From Candidatus Peregrinibacteria bacterium (GTDB lineage: Bacteria > Patescibacteriota > Gracilibacteria > UM-FILTER-43-11 > JACRIE01): DNA of 35,055 nt. The translations under genes were made by a program, and so were the position numbers. The notes under the pieces were generated by a model, which was not told where the DNA came from, did no database searches, and saw only the letters and a list, made by a program, of their open reading frames with translations. Positions 7,247 to 13,750 of the stretch are shown in pieces (within the stretch, counting starts at the first letter, position 1; each line of letters starts with the position of its first letter). The stretch covers positions 1 through 35,055 of the forward strand of contig JACRIE010000005.1 in the NCBI GenBank assembly GCA_016220165.1, written 5' to 3'.

Positions 7247-8833
7247 TCAATTACGGGAAAATCGTTTCAGGAGTATGGCAACCTCTGGGATGCGGAATAT
7301 TTTGCAGATCCAAAAATAAATGACGACGCCAACCATGCTATAAACTCCAACGCTCGCCGCTAATACCGAACGTGACGCGTTGATGAACGGCGTTAAAGTC
7401 TTTAGGACGAAGAGTAGGCCGCCCATAAGTGCGCTCGCCGTGATAATGAGCGCCAGCCGTTTGCCATACAAAAAGGGATGACGGATTTTTTTATGCAATA
7501 AAAAGGCCATCAGGATGAATTTTGTAAAATTATCAAGGGTATAGGCGATAGCGATTCCAATAATTCCAAACGAATAGACAATCGCGAGTAGATAGCTGCT
7601 AAAAATATTGACTGTAAAAGAAACCAGTCCGATCCAAAGGGGTGTCTTGGTGTCGTGATGGGCAAAGAAAGCGCGTCCCAAAACCGGAATAAGTGATTGG
7701 GCAAATAAAGAAAGCAGTAAGAAAAAAAGAACTTGAGCGGTCAGCATAGCGTCCTGCGCGTTGAATTGGCCGCTCCTTAAAATCAATTGGATGATCTCCT
7801 GCCTCAGCAGGATCATGCCGACCGTGGCGGGAATAATTAAAAATAAAATTTGATGAATCACGCGCGCTAGCTCCTGGGCGAAATAGGATTGGTTTTTTTC
7901 CGCCGCCAGTTCCGAGAGCGTGGCAAACGAGGCGATGGCGAAACTAATGCCGATCACGCCGACAGGAAGCGACTGGAGGTTGTCCGCGAGGTAAAAAATA
8001 GTGAGTGATCCCGTGGTTAAAAAACTCGCGATCAGGGTATTCGCGACGAGCGCGATTTGACTGAGAGAAAGCCCTAAAAGTCGCGGAATCATTAAACGAA
8101 ATGCTTTGCGCGTATCCGGTCGGAAAATTCCCAGAATCCAGAAATGGCGAAAGCGGGTCTGCCGTAAAGAGGGGAGCTGAACAATCCATTGGAGCGCGGC
8201 GCCGAAAACCACGCCCCACGTCACCCCGATCACTCCGAATTGTTGGCCGAAAAACACAATGCCCGCGATGATTCCAAGATTGTAAAAAAGAGGGCCGATC
8301 GATCTAAAAAAGAAACAATTCATGCTGTCCTGGATGCTCGTCAAAATAGCTGAAAATCCAAAGAGAAGCGGCGAAATCAGCATGATACGCATCAAATAAA
8401 TCGTGAGCTCCATTTTTTCGGGAGGGAATCCGGCGGCCACCAGTTTAGCTAAATAAGGCGCGAAAATATAAGCAACGCCTGCCAAGACGCCCATCGCGAT
8501 CAGCATTAAATGCAGCATAGAACTCGCGAATTCCCACGCGTTTTTCCAATCCCCCTTTTTTTTGTACTGCGCGAAAATCGGTATAAAAGAAGCCGAAAGC
8601 GCGCCAAAAATAATCAGATTGTATAAAAGGTCAGGGATCCGGAACGCCGCGTAATAGGAATCCAGATTGTAAATCCCTGTGCCGAGGGTTGCTCCAAAAG
8701 TTTTGGCTAGCAGATGGTCGCGAAAAACGCCCAACAGCCGGCTTAAAAGCGATGATAGCGCTAGGAGGAGCGGCGGCGACAGCCAGCGGAAATTAATTTT
8801 GGTTTCCATACAGGGGAATGGTATAATAACCAT
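7247..8833 (-). CDS. murJ: MurJ/MviN-family lipid II flippase
   Basis: Polytopic inner-membrane protein of the MOP superfamily that moves lipid II across the membrane in peptidoglycan synthesis. 528 residues with about 14 predicted membrane segments. The N-terminus has SSLLSRLLGVFRDHLLAKTFG, followed by DSYYAAFRIPDLLYNLIIFGALSASFIPIF, matching the family signature in which Arg, Asp and Phe line the cavity. The loop LPVGVIGISFAIASFATLSELAA is also typical. The frame opens at ATG 8833, but an internal ATG at 8809 (METKINFRW) looks better, because the extra codons overlap the promoter of the divergent gene. It is convergent with the small gene at 7090. Together with murD it places cell-wall functions here. 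Confidence 0.92.
   Translation of the reverse strand: MVIIPFPCMETKINFRWLSPPLLLALSSLLSRLLGVFRDHLLAKTFGATLGTGIYNLDSYYAAFRIPDLLYNLIIFGALSASFIPIFAQYKKKGDWKNAWEFASSMLHLMLIAMGVLAGVAYIFAPYLAKLVAAGFPPEKMELTIYLMRIMLISPLLFGFSAILTSIQDSMNCFFFRSIGPLFYNLGIIAGIVFFGQQFGVIGVTWGVVFGAALQWIVQLPSLRQTRFRHFWILGIFRPDTRKAFRLMIPRLLGLSLSQIALVANTLIASFLTTGSLTIFYLADNLQSLPVGVIGISFAIASFATLSELAAEKNQSYFAQELARVIHQILFLIIPATVGMILLRQEIIQLILRSGQFNAQDAMLTAQVLFFLLLSLFAQSLIPVLGRAFFAHHDTKTPLWIGLVSFTVNIFSSYLLAIVYSFGIIGIAIAYTLDNFTKFILMAFLLHKKIRHPFLYGKRLALIITASALMGGLLFVLKTLTPFINASRSVLAASVGVYSMVGVVIYFWICKIFRIPEVAILLKRFSRN
8799..8827 (+). promoter_or_regulatory. Promoter for the small membrane protein
   Basis: TTGGTT (8799-8804), a 17-base spacer and a perfect TATAAT (8822-8827), 28 bases before the ATG at 8856. 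It overlaps the start of the divergent murJ gene. Confidence 0.55.
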
Positions 8834-8855
8834 CAGTATTTATAAAACAAAAAAC

Positions 8856-9116
8856 ATGCTTGGGATTTACAATACCCCGCTAGACTTTTTATACCTCATG
8901 CTCACCGTGGGCATCGGGCTTTTGGTATTTTTCATCATCCTCCTCATTTATAATCTCATCCGCATCCTCTACGGCGTCCGTTCCGTCACGGAAAAGGCCC
9001 AGGAAACGGTAGAGCTACTCAATCATTACCTCTGGCAGCCCATCAAATTCTTCATGCAGGTTGTGGAGAAAGGTCATAAGAAGCGACGAGAAACGAGAGA
9101 CGAGAAAGAAGAATAA
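8856..9116 (+). CDS. Small single-span membrane protein, unknown
   Basis: 86 residues from ATG 8856; the frame is open further upstream, but that part overlaps murJ and its promoter. One hydrophobic segment (DFLYLMLTVGIGLLVFFIILLIYNLI, about residues 9-34) is followed by an amphipathic region VRSVTEKAQETVELLNHYLWQPIKFFMQ. Its arrangement resembles small membrane proteins with a cytoplasmic helix, but no family is recognised. The last residues (KKRRETRDEKEE) are encoded by a GACGAGA-type repeat that also encodes the end of the convergent glycosyltransferase gene; the two reading frames overlap by 43 bases. Confidence 0.65.
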   Translation: MLGIYNTPLDFLYLMLTVGIGLLVFFIILLIYNLIRILYGVRSVTEKAQETVELLNHYLWQPIKFFMQVVEKGHKKRRETRDEKEE

Positions 9117-10240
9117 CTCGTCGCTCGTCGCTCGTCACTCGTCACTAGCTCATAGATCTCCATCGTCTCCCTCGCCATCCGTTCCGCGGTAAAATGCTCG
9201 CGCACATGTTGGAGGGCTTTCTTTCCCATATCTCGTTTTAAGTCGGGATTTTGAATCAGGGTATAAATCGCCTCGACGATTTTTTCACTGTTAGCGGGAG
9301 GGACTAGAAGTCCTGTAACCCCGTCCTGAACAATATCGGGGATGCCGCCGCGATTCGTTCCAATCACGGCCACGCCGCTCGCCATGGCTTCCACAAGCAC
9401 CATTCCAAACGCCTCTTTCAAAGAGGGGAGAATGACGATATCGCTCGCCTTCAGCAGTTCAGGGATATCGTCGCGCCATCCCAAAAAATGGATGTTCGGA
9501 TGCTGTCCGTACCGTCGTCGAAGGCTCGCTTCCAAGGGCCCTTTGCCGACTAAAAAGAGATGCACGCGCGGCGCGGCCATTTCCAAATGCTCAAACGCGC
9601 GCAAAAGGTACTCATGCCCCTTGCGCGGGTGCAATTCCGCGATGCACGTCACGACGATTGCATCCGCGGGCACGCCGTCCTCCGTAGGGACAAGGCATGC
9701 CTTGTCCCTACTATTAACCGTGCCCGCGAACCGTTCCACGTCGATCCCGTTATGAATCAAATGCAGATGATTCTCGGGGATGTGGTAGTAATGGTTCAAA
9801 AATTTATAATTATCCGAGCTGACCGCGATCGCGTGGGCTGTTTTTTGAAGGCAACTTTTCTTGATCCATTGTTTGATTCCGCGGAGTTCAAACGGATCAT
9901 GCTCCGTGGTCACGATGGGTATCCCCGCATGCGCCGCGGCGAAAAATGCGTACTGGCACGCCCCGGGATTCCATAGGTGAATGTGAAGCAGGTCGAAAAG
10001 GCCGTCCTTGCACAGGATTTCTTTCAGTCGATGATAATGGCGCGGGTCATGCTTGTGGATCACGGGCAGCGAATAAACGCATTCGCAAAAAGGCGCGAAA
10101 TCCCTCTCTTCCAATTGGCTGTAGCCGCCATAGGCCAGCGATACGCGAACGCCCAGCCGCTTCAAATGCTTCGCCAAAAGCGCCATTTGTTTTTCCGCCC
10201 CGCCAACGTTGGGAGTATCGGTGTAAAAAAGAACACGCAT
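9074..10240 (-). CDS. GT4-family glycosyltransferase
   Basis: A GT-B retaining glycosyltransferase that would transfer a sugar from a nucleotide donor to a glycan or lipid acceptor at the membrane. 388 residues. The N-terminal domain begins MRVLFYTDTPNVGGAEKQM, with the GGAEK signature. The C-terminal donor-binding domain has IAELHPRKGHEYLLRAFE, LVGKGPLEASLRR, LPSLKEAFGMVLVEAMASGVAVIG with the E-x7-E element, and a GGIPDIVQDGVTGLLVPP loop. It is a single gene, separate from the main glycan cluster at 27391-35055. The C-terminal tail, about SDERRATSYSSFSSLVSRRFL, is encoded by the CGTCGCTCGTC repeat and is probably a late addition to the protein. Confidence 0.88.
   Translation of the reverse strand: MRVLFYTDTPNVGGAEKQMALLAKHLKRLGVRVSLAYGGYSQLEERDFAPFCECVYSLPVIHKHDPRHYHRLKEILCKDGLFDLLHIHLWNPGACQYAFFAAAHAGIPIVTTEHDPFELRGIKQWIKKSCLQKTAHAIAVSSDNYKFLNHYYHIPENHLHLIHNGIDVERFAGTVNSRDKACLVPTEDGVPADAIVVTCIAELHPRKGHEYLLRAFEHLEMAAPRVHLFLVGKGPLEASLRRRYGQHPNIHFLGWRDDIPELLKASDIVILPSLKEAFGMVLVEAMASGVAVIGTNRGGIPDIVQDGVTGLLVPPANSEKIVEAIYTLIQNPDLKRDMGKKALQHVREHFTAERMARETMEIYELVTSDERRATSYSSFSSLVSRRFL
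9083..9148. repeat. GACGAG / CTCGTC inverted word repeat at a convergent junction
   Basis: The left part carries CGACGAGAAACGAGAGACGAG (9084-9104) and the right part four CGTCGCTCGTC or CACTCGTC words (9119-9146). They are inverted relative to each other and can form a long imperfect hairpin. The element supplies the C-terminus of both the small membrane protein and the glycosyltransferase. Confidence 0.65.
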
Positions 10241-10269
10241 GGCTGTATTGTAGCATTCGCCTTCCTATT

Positions 10270-10297
10270 TTGACTTTTAGGACTTTACCGCTATAAT
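10270..10297 (+). promoter_or_regulatory. Promoter of tRNA-Glu
   Basis: TTGACT (10270-10275), a 16-base spacer and TATAAT (10292-10297), 20 bases before the first tRNA base. Confidence 0.7.
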
Positions 10298-10316
10298 TTT
10301 TCTGCTTTTTTGTCCT

Positions 10317-10391
10317 GGGGCCATCGTCTAGTGGTTAGGACACCGGATTTTCAATCCGATAACCGGAGTTCAATTCTCCGTGGCCCTACCA
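10317..10391 (+). tRNA. tRNA-Glu, anticodon UUC
   Basis: 75 bases with all cloverleaf parts. The acceptor stem GGGGCCA pairs with TGGCCCT, including one G-U pair. The D-loop has TAGTGGTTAGG. The anticodon stem CCGGA/TCCGA holds the loop TTTTCAA with anticodon TTC. The T-arm has GGAGTTCAATTCTCC. The 3' CCA is encoded. It decodes Glu GAA and GAG. Confidence 0.96.
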
Positions 10392-10412
10392 CGTCGCTTG
10401 CAAACGACGTGG
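10389..10412 (+). other. Hairpin that includes the tRNA CCA end
   Basis: Perfect 8-bp arms CCACGTCG (10389-10396) and CGACGTGG (10405-10412) with an 8-base loop. The first three bases are the encoded CCA of the tRNA, so in the primary transcript the CCA can pair with downstream sequence. Confidence 0.5.
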
Positions 10413-10427
10413 CGTGCAACGAAAGAT

Positions 10428-10454
10428 AGGGCGAGTTTGCCCTTCGGTTTTTTT
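10428..10454 (+). terminator. Terminator after tRNA-Glu
   Basis: A short stem AGGGC / GCCCT (10428-10432, 10439-10443) with a GAGTTT loop is followed within five bases by seven T residues (10448-10454). The flanking CGAA and TTCG can extend the stem. Confidence 0.65.
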
Positions 10455-10497
10455 CGTAGTATCATAATCTCCTTTTTATTTTTTTAAATTAAAAAAT

Positions 10498-11886
10498 ATG
10501 TCAGGAAGCGCACGAGAAATCGTTCAGTTTGCAAGAGACGCCGATTCATTGAGCGAAGGAATGTCGCCGGAGGAAGTGGCCTCGGCGCACGACGCCGTAT
10601 CGGTGGGAGGCTTGGTGTACCCTTGGGGCTGTCAGTACCCGCCGCGGGCTGTTCCAGAATGGAGGGAGGGATTCAGGGTGGGTCTGAGGGGTCAGGATCC
10701 GGAAAGCGTGCTGGACGCCCACCAATGCATCCTTTCGATGTCGGAAGGATGGGGTAATCCGCGGATCGAAGCCGCGATTCGGCATTTCAGGGAACGATAC
10801 CAGGGGGTGGATATGGTGGACACGAGCCAGCTCTCGCCGCAGGCGATCCTGTTATTAAAAGAGCTGAAGGATCTCCTGAATCCTTACGGGGATTTCAGAG
10901 GGCTCCTGGCTTCCTCAGGTTCCCTGGCAAACAATCAGGCCATCGCTCTTTGTATGGCTTCTCTGGGCGGGGAAGAGCGCACTCAAATGGTGGCCATGGA
11001 AGGCGGTTATGGCGGCAGGGATTTGGCAACAAACGCTATGTTATGCACCGCGCCGGGCTGGACAGGGGACACCACCCTGCAGAGTCTGGCCGCGAAGGCT
11101 ATCCGGGTGAATCGTGATGGCAGCAATCTCGATCAGGCATTGGAACAGATGAGGAAAGCTTACACGGAAGGCAGAAGCCCTCTCTGGCACACGGAAGACG
11201 GCATTCAGGGTGTGGGTGGATTTCACGTCTATCCGCCTGAACTCATGCGGGCTTTGGCCGAAGAAGTCACACGGTTGCACGGCAAAAAGATTTATGACGA
11301 AGTTCAGACCTTTGTCCGCAACAGCGCCGGGCCGCTGGGCATGGATTTATGGGGCGACCGTAATAATCCAGCGCACCGTCCCGATGCCGTGACCTTTGCC
11401 AAAGGTCTTGGCAACGGTCACGGCATCGGCGCGACCATGGTCAGCGAAGACACCCTGCGCGCCGTCGCCGCAGGAAGAAAGCCGGGTAATACGTTTGATA
11501 CCTTTTCTCAGCCGCTCGACGGTATCGTGGCCGCGCGCATGGTACTCAGGATGGTTCTTGAAAAAGAGCAATGGAAAAACGTGGCCGCGCGCAGTGCACG
11601 GTTCAAAAGGCAGACCGCTGATTTTCAGAAACGATACCCTGATGTCGTGGCGGAAGTGGTCGGTACGGGCGGCATGGTCGGGCTCAGGCTCACATCGCCG
11701 GCAATGGCGATTAGGGCGCTTACCCTCGCTCCACAAAAAGGCGTTATTTTTGCCAAAGGCGGGAAGGGCGACATTCTGCGCACGTCCCTACCATTCAGCG
11801 TCACCGACGCCTTTGTGGACGAGCTCTGTGGTTGCCTCGCGGATGTCATGCAGGAGCTCCAGCAGGCTTCCGAAAAAAGCGCTTAA
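10498..11886 (+). CDS. Class III PLP-dependent aminotransferase
   Basis: A 462-residue fold-type I PLP enzyme of the ornithine/GABA/alanine-glyoxylate aminotransferase group. Visible features: DAHQCILSMSEGWGNPRIEAAI in the N-terminal region, SSGSLANNQAIALCMA as the phosphate-binding segment, EDGIQGVGGFHVYP, then IYDEVQTFVRNSAG with the Asp that contacts the PLP ring nitrogen. FAKGLGNGHGIGATM carries the Lys for the Schiff base. The substrate cannot be decided from sequence. It is a lone gene after the tRNA terminator, with AT-rich leader DNA and no clear Shine-Dalgarno. Base composition is slightly more G-rich than its neighbours, as in the gene at 24673. No partner biosynthesis gene is nearby. 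Confidence 0.88.
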   Translation: MSGSAREIVQFARDADSLSEGMSPEEVASAHDAVSVGGLVYPWGCQYPPRAVPEWREGFRVGLRGQDPESVLDAHQCILSMSEGWGNPRIEAAIRHFRERYQGVDMVDTSQLSPQAILLLKELKDLLNPYGDFRGLLASSGSLANNQAIALCMASLGGEERTQMVAMEGGYGGRDLATNAMLCTAPGWTGDTTLQSLAAKAIRVNRDGSNLDQALEQMRKAYTEGRSPLWHTEDGIQGVGGFHVYPPELMRALAEEVTRLHGKKIYDEVQTFVRNSAGPLGMDLWGDRNNPAHRPDAVTFAKGLGNGHGIGATMVSEDTLRAVAAGRKPGNTFDTFSQPLDGIVAARMVLRMVLEKEQWKNVAARSARFKRQTADFQKRYPDVVAEVVGTGGMVGLRLTSPAMAIRALTLAPQKGVIFAKGGKGDILRTSLPFSVTDAFVDELCGCLADVMQELQQASEKSA

Positions 11887-11910
11887 AATTCAATATTAGA
11901 AATTATATCT

Positions 11911-12387
11911 TTATGTCAGCAGACAAACCCTCATTTCGCGAATTTTAACGAGTTGAGCCCAGTTATCTACTGCCTGGACTTCATCTAAAAAACAAAAGGA
12001 TGGCGTATTAATTTCGTCAAAAGAATTTACGCCTGATAGGGTTGCCCACTGATTTAAAAGATCGTTCACAATGCGCCAGCGATCTTTGGGGTTCTCGGCT
12101 TGAATTTGGGCATCATCTAATGAGAGATATAGAATTTTTTGAGGAGAAATATCTCTCTCAATCAAATCAACGATAAGTTGTTTTTGTATTTCTGTTTTAC
12201 CGACCCGTCTTGGCCCCTTAATGAGAATGGCCATTTTGTGGGGATCCCCCATTTGTTTTTTGACTCTAAAAAAGGCTTCACGCTTAAAAGGCTTAACTTC
12301 CGGCAGCCTTTTTGGATCTTTCAGCCATGGCGAATTTGAGAAAAGAATATTCTTTAAAAAGGTAGGATTTGTTAGTAAGTTAGCCAT
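11911..12387 (-). pseudogene. Truncated AAA ATPase (AAA_14/DUF4143 type)
   Basis: 158 residues remain of a family that usually has about 380-450. Walker A is GPRRVGKT, followed by IQKQLIVDLIERDISPQKILYLSLDD, and Walker B is FCFLDEVQ, all typical of the AAA_14 domain found in proteins with a C-terminal DUF4143. After DNWAQLVKI the sequence loses the family pattern (REMRVCLLT) and stops. Sensor motifs, arginine finger and the DUF4143 domain are absent, so normal activity is unlikely. The 3' end lies 24 bases from the convergent aminotransferase stop, consistent with a deletion there. The promoter region keeps a perfect 26-bp palindrome. Confidence 0.78.
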
Positions 12388-12405
12388 TATTTAGATATGT
12401 TAAAG

Positions 12406-12431
12406 ACTAACTATAGTATACTATAGTTAGT
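12406..12431 (-). promoter_or_regulatory. Perfect 26-bp palindrome, operator candidate
   Basis: The half site ACTAACTATAGTA is followed immediately by its reverse complement, with no loop. It starts 19 bases upstream of the truncated ATPase start. On the minus strand TTGTTA, a 16-base spacer and TATAGT give a promoter that overlaps it, so a bound repressor would block transcription. The repressor is not known. Confidence 0.6.
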
Positions 12432-12466
12432 TAACAATAGTCAGCTATAATTATAAATTTTTTCAT

Positions 12467-13660
12467 TCATACCTTCTTCAGCCAATGCCCCAGCTTACTT
12501 TTTTTCGTGCGTAAATATTTCCTATTTTGCTGATTCGGCGTGATTTCAATCGGGATCCGCTTGAGGATCTTGAGTCCGTATCCTTCCAGTCCGATCATTT
12601 TTTTCGGATTGTTCGTCAGCAGGTGGATCGATGAGACGCCCAAATCGACCAAAATCTGCGCGCCGATGCCGTAATCGCGGAAATCGACCGGAAGCCCCAG
12701 TTTTTTATTAGCCGTCACCGTGTCATAGCCCTTGTCCTGCAGATGATAAGCCCGGATTTTGTTCGGGAGTCCGATGCCGCGGCCTTCCTGGCGCATGTAA
12801 ACAAAAACACCGGCTTTGGATTTTTGAATAATCCGGAGCGATTCTTCCAACTGCTCGCCGCAGTCGCAGCGCAGGGAATGAAATACTTCGCCGGTCAGGC
12901 ATTCCGAATGAACGCGCACCGTGACAGGGCCTTTTGTCAGGTCGCCCTTGATTAGCGCGACATGCTCCTTATTATCCAGAAGACTCCGATAAACCTGAAC
13001 CTTAAATTTCCCAAAACGGGTAGGCAGTCTCGATGTCGCGACCGATTCAATCAAGCGCTCATGACAACGGCGGTATTCAATGAGTTCCGCGATTGTCAGC
13101 AGAGGCAGGTCATGCTTTTTCGCGAATTGCCTGAGCACCGGCATGCGCGCCATACTGCCATCCTCATTCACAATTTCTGAAATGACCGCGGCGGGGAAAA
13201 GGCCGGCCGAACGCGCCAGATCTACCGCGGCCTCCGTGTGTCCGGCGCGCTTCAAAACGCCGCCTTCCGCACATCTCAGCGGAAAAATATGTCCGGGTCT
13301 CGCCAGATCCTGAGGCTTTGTTTTTGGATGAATAAGGGCTTGAATGGTTTTGGTTCGATCATGGGCGGAAATGCCGGTCGTGGTTCCTTTCGTAAAATCC
13401 ACGGACACAGTAAAGGCTGTCCGATGAGGCTCCATATTATGCGCGACCATCGGCGGCAACTGAAGTTCATCCAAACGTTCGCCGGTCATAGGCACGCAAA
13501 GAACGCCGCTCGTATGGCGGATCATGAACGCGATTTTTTCCGGTGTCGCCTTCTCGGCCGCCAAAATCAAATCCCCTTCATTCTCCCGGCCGACATCATC
13601 CGTAACAACCAACAGCTTACCGGCGCGAAACCGCTCAAGCGTTTTTTCAACATTATTCAT
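12467..13660 (-). CDS. ribBA: Bifunctional DHBP synthase / GTP cyclohydrolase II
   Basis: Makes both riboflavin precursors: 3,4-dihydroxy-2-butanone 4-phosphate from ribulose 5-phosphate, and the pyrimidine from GTP. 397 residues, the normal fused length. The RibB half (1-200) has DDVGRENEGDLILAAE, HTSGVLCVPM, and RPGHIFPLRCAEGGVLKRAGHTEAAVDLAR. The RibA half has HSECLTGEVFHSLRCDCGEQL with the three Cys of the zinc site, RQEGRGIGL, and DFRDYGIGAQILVDLG. TNNPKKMIGLEGYGL closes it. Ends LKKV with TGA. No ribD, ribE or ribH gene, and no obvious FMN riboswitch, is present in the window. The start ATGAATAATG resembles others in this window. Confidence 0.95.
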   Translation of the reverse strand: MNNVEKTLERFRAGKLLVVTDDVGRENEGDLILAAEKATPEKIAFMIRHTSGVLCVPMTGERLDELQLPPMVAHNMEPHRTAFTVSVDFTKGTTTGISAHDRTKTIQALIHPKTKPQDLARPGHIFPLRCAEGGVLKRAGHTEAAVDLARSAGLFPAAVISEIVNEDGSMARMPVLRQFAKKHDLPLLTIAELIEYRRCHERLIESVATSRLPTRFGKFKVQVYRSLLDNKEHVALIKGDLTKGPVTVRVHSECLTGEVFHSLRCDCGEQLEESLRIIQKSKAGVFVYMRQEGRGIGLPNKIRAYHLQDKGYDTVTANKKLGLPVDFRDYGIGAQILVDLGVSSIHLLTNNPKKMIGLEGYGLKILKRIPIEITPNQQNRKYLRTKKSKLGHWLKKV

Positions 13661-13673
13661 AAATTGATTTCAA

Positions 13674-13742
13674 TCACCACCATCCGGGCCACCATCCGAG
13701 CCCCCTTCGGGGTCACAATTCGGTCCACAATCCGGCCCGCCA
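13674..13742 (-). repeat. Degenerate ~12-base tandem repeat upstream of ribBA
   Basis: On the minus strand the words GGATTGTGGACC, GAATTGTGACC, GGATGGTGGCCC and GGATGGTGGTG follow one another, interrupted by a CCCCGAAGGGG hairpin. This fills most of the space between ribBA and the gene at 13751. It does not match the FMN riboswitch. Confidence 0.5.
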
Positions 13743-13750
13743 TTCTGGCT

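Noticed and set aside
8700-8855. Longer start for the small membrane protein at 8856
   Set aside because: The upstream part lies antisense to the murJ N-terminus and across a TTGGTT/TATAAT promoter, and encodes no conserved sequence.
10300-10460. Integration site of a mobile element at tRNA-Glu
   Set aside because: No integrase gene and no second copy of the tRNA 3' end is present in the window; the downstream sequence is a hairpin and a terminator.
13661-13750. Possible FMN riboswitch upstream of ribBA
   Set aside because: The conserved RFN element bases are not visible; the stretch is a tandem word repeat with a CCCCGAAGGGG hairpin.
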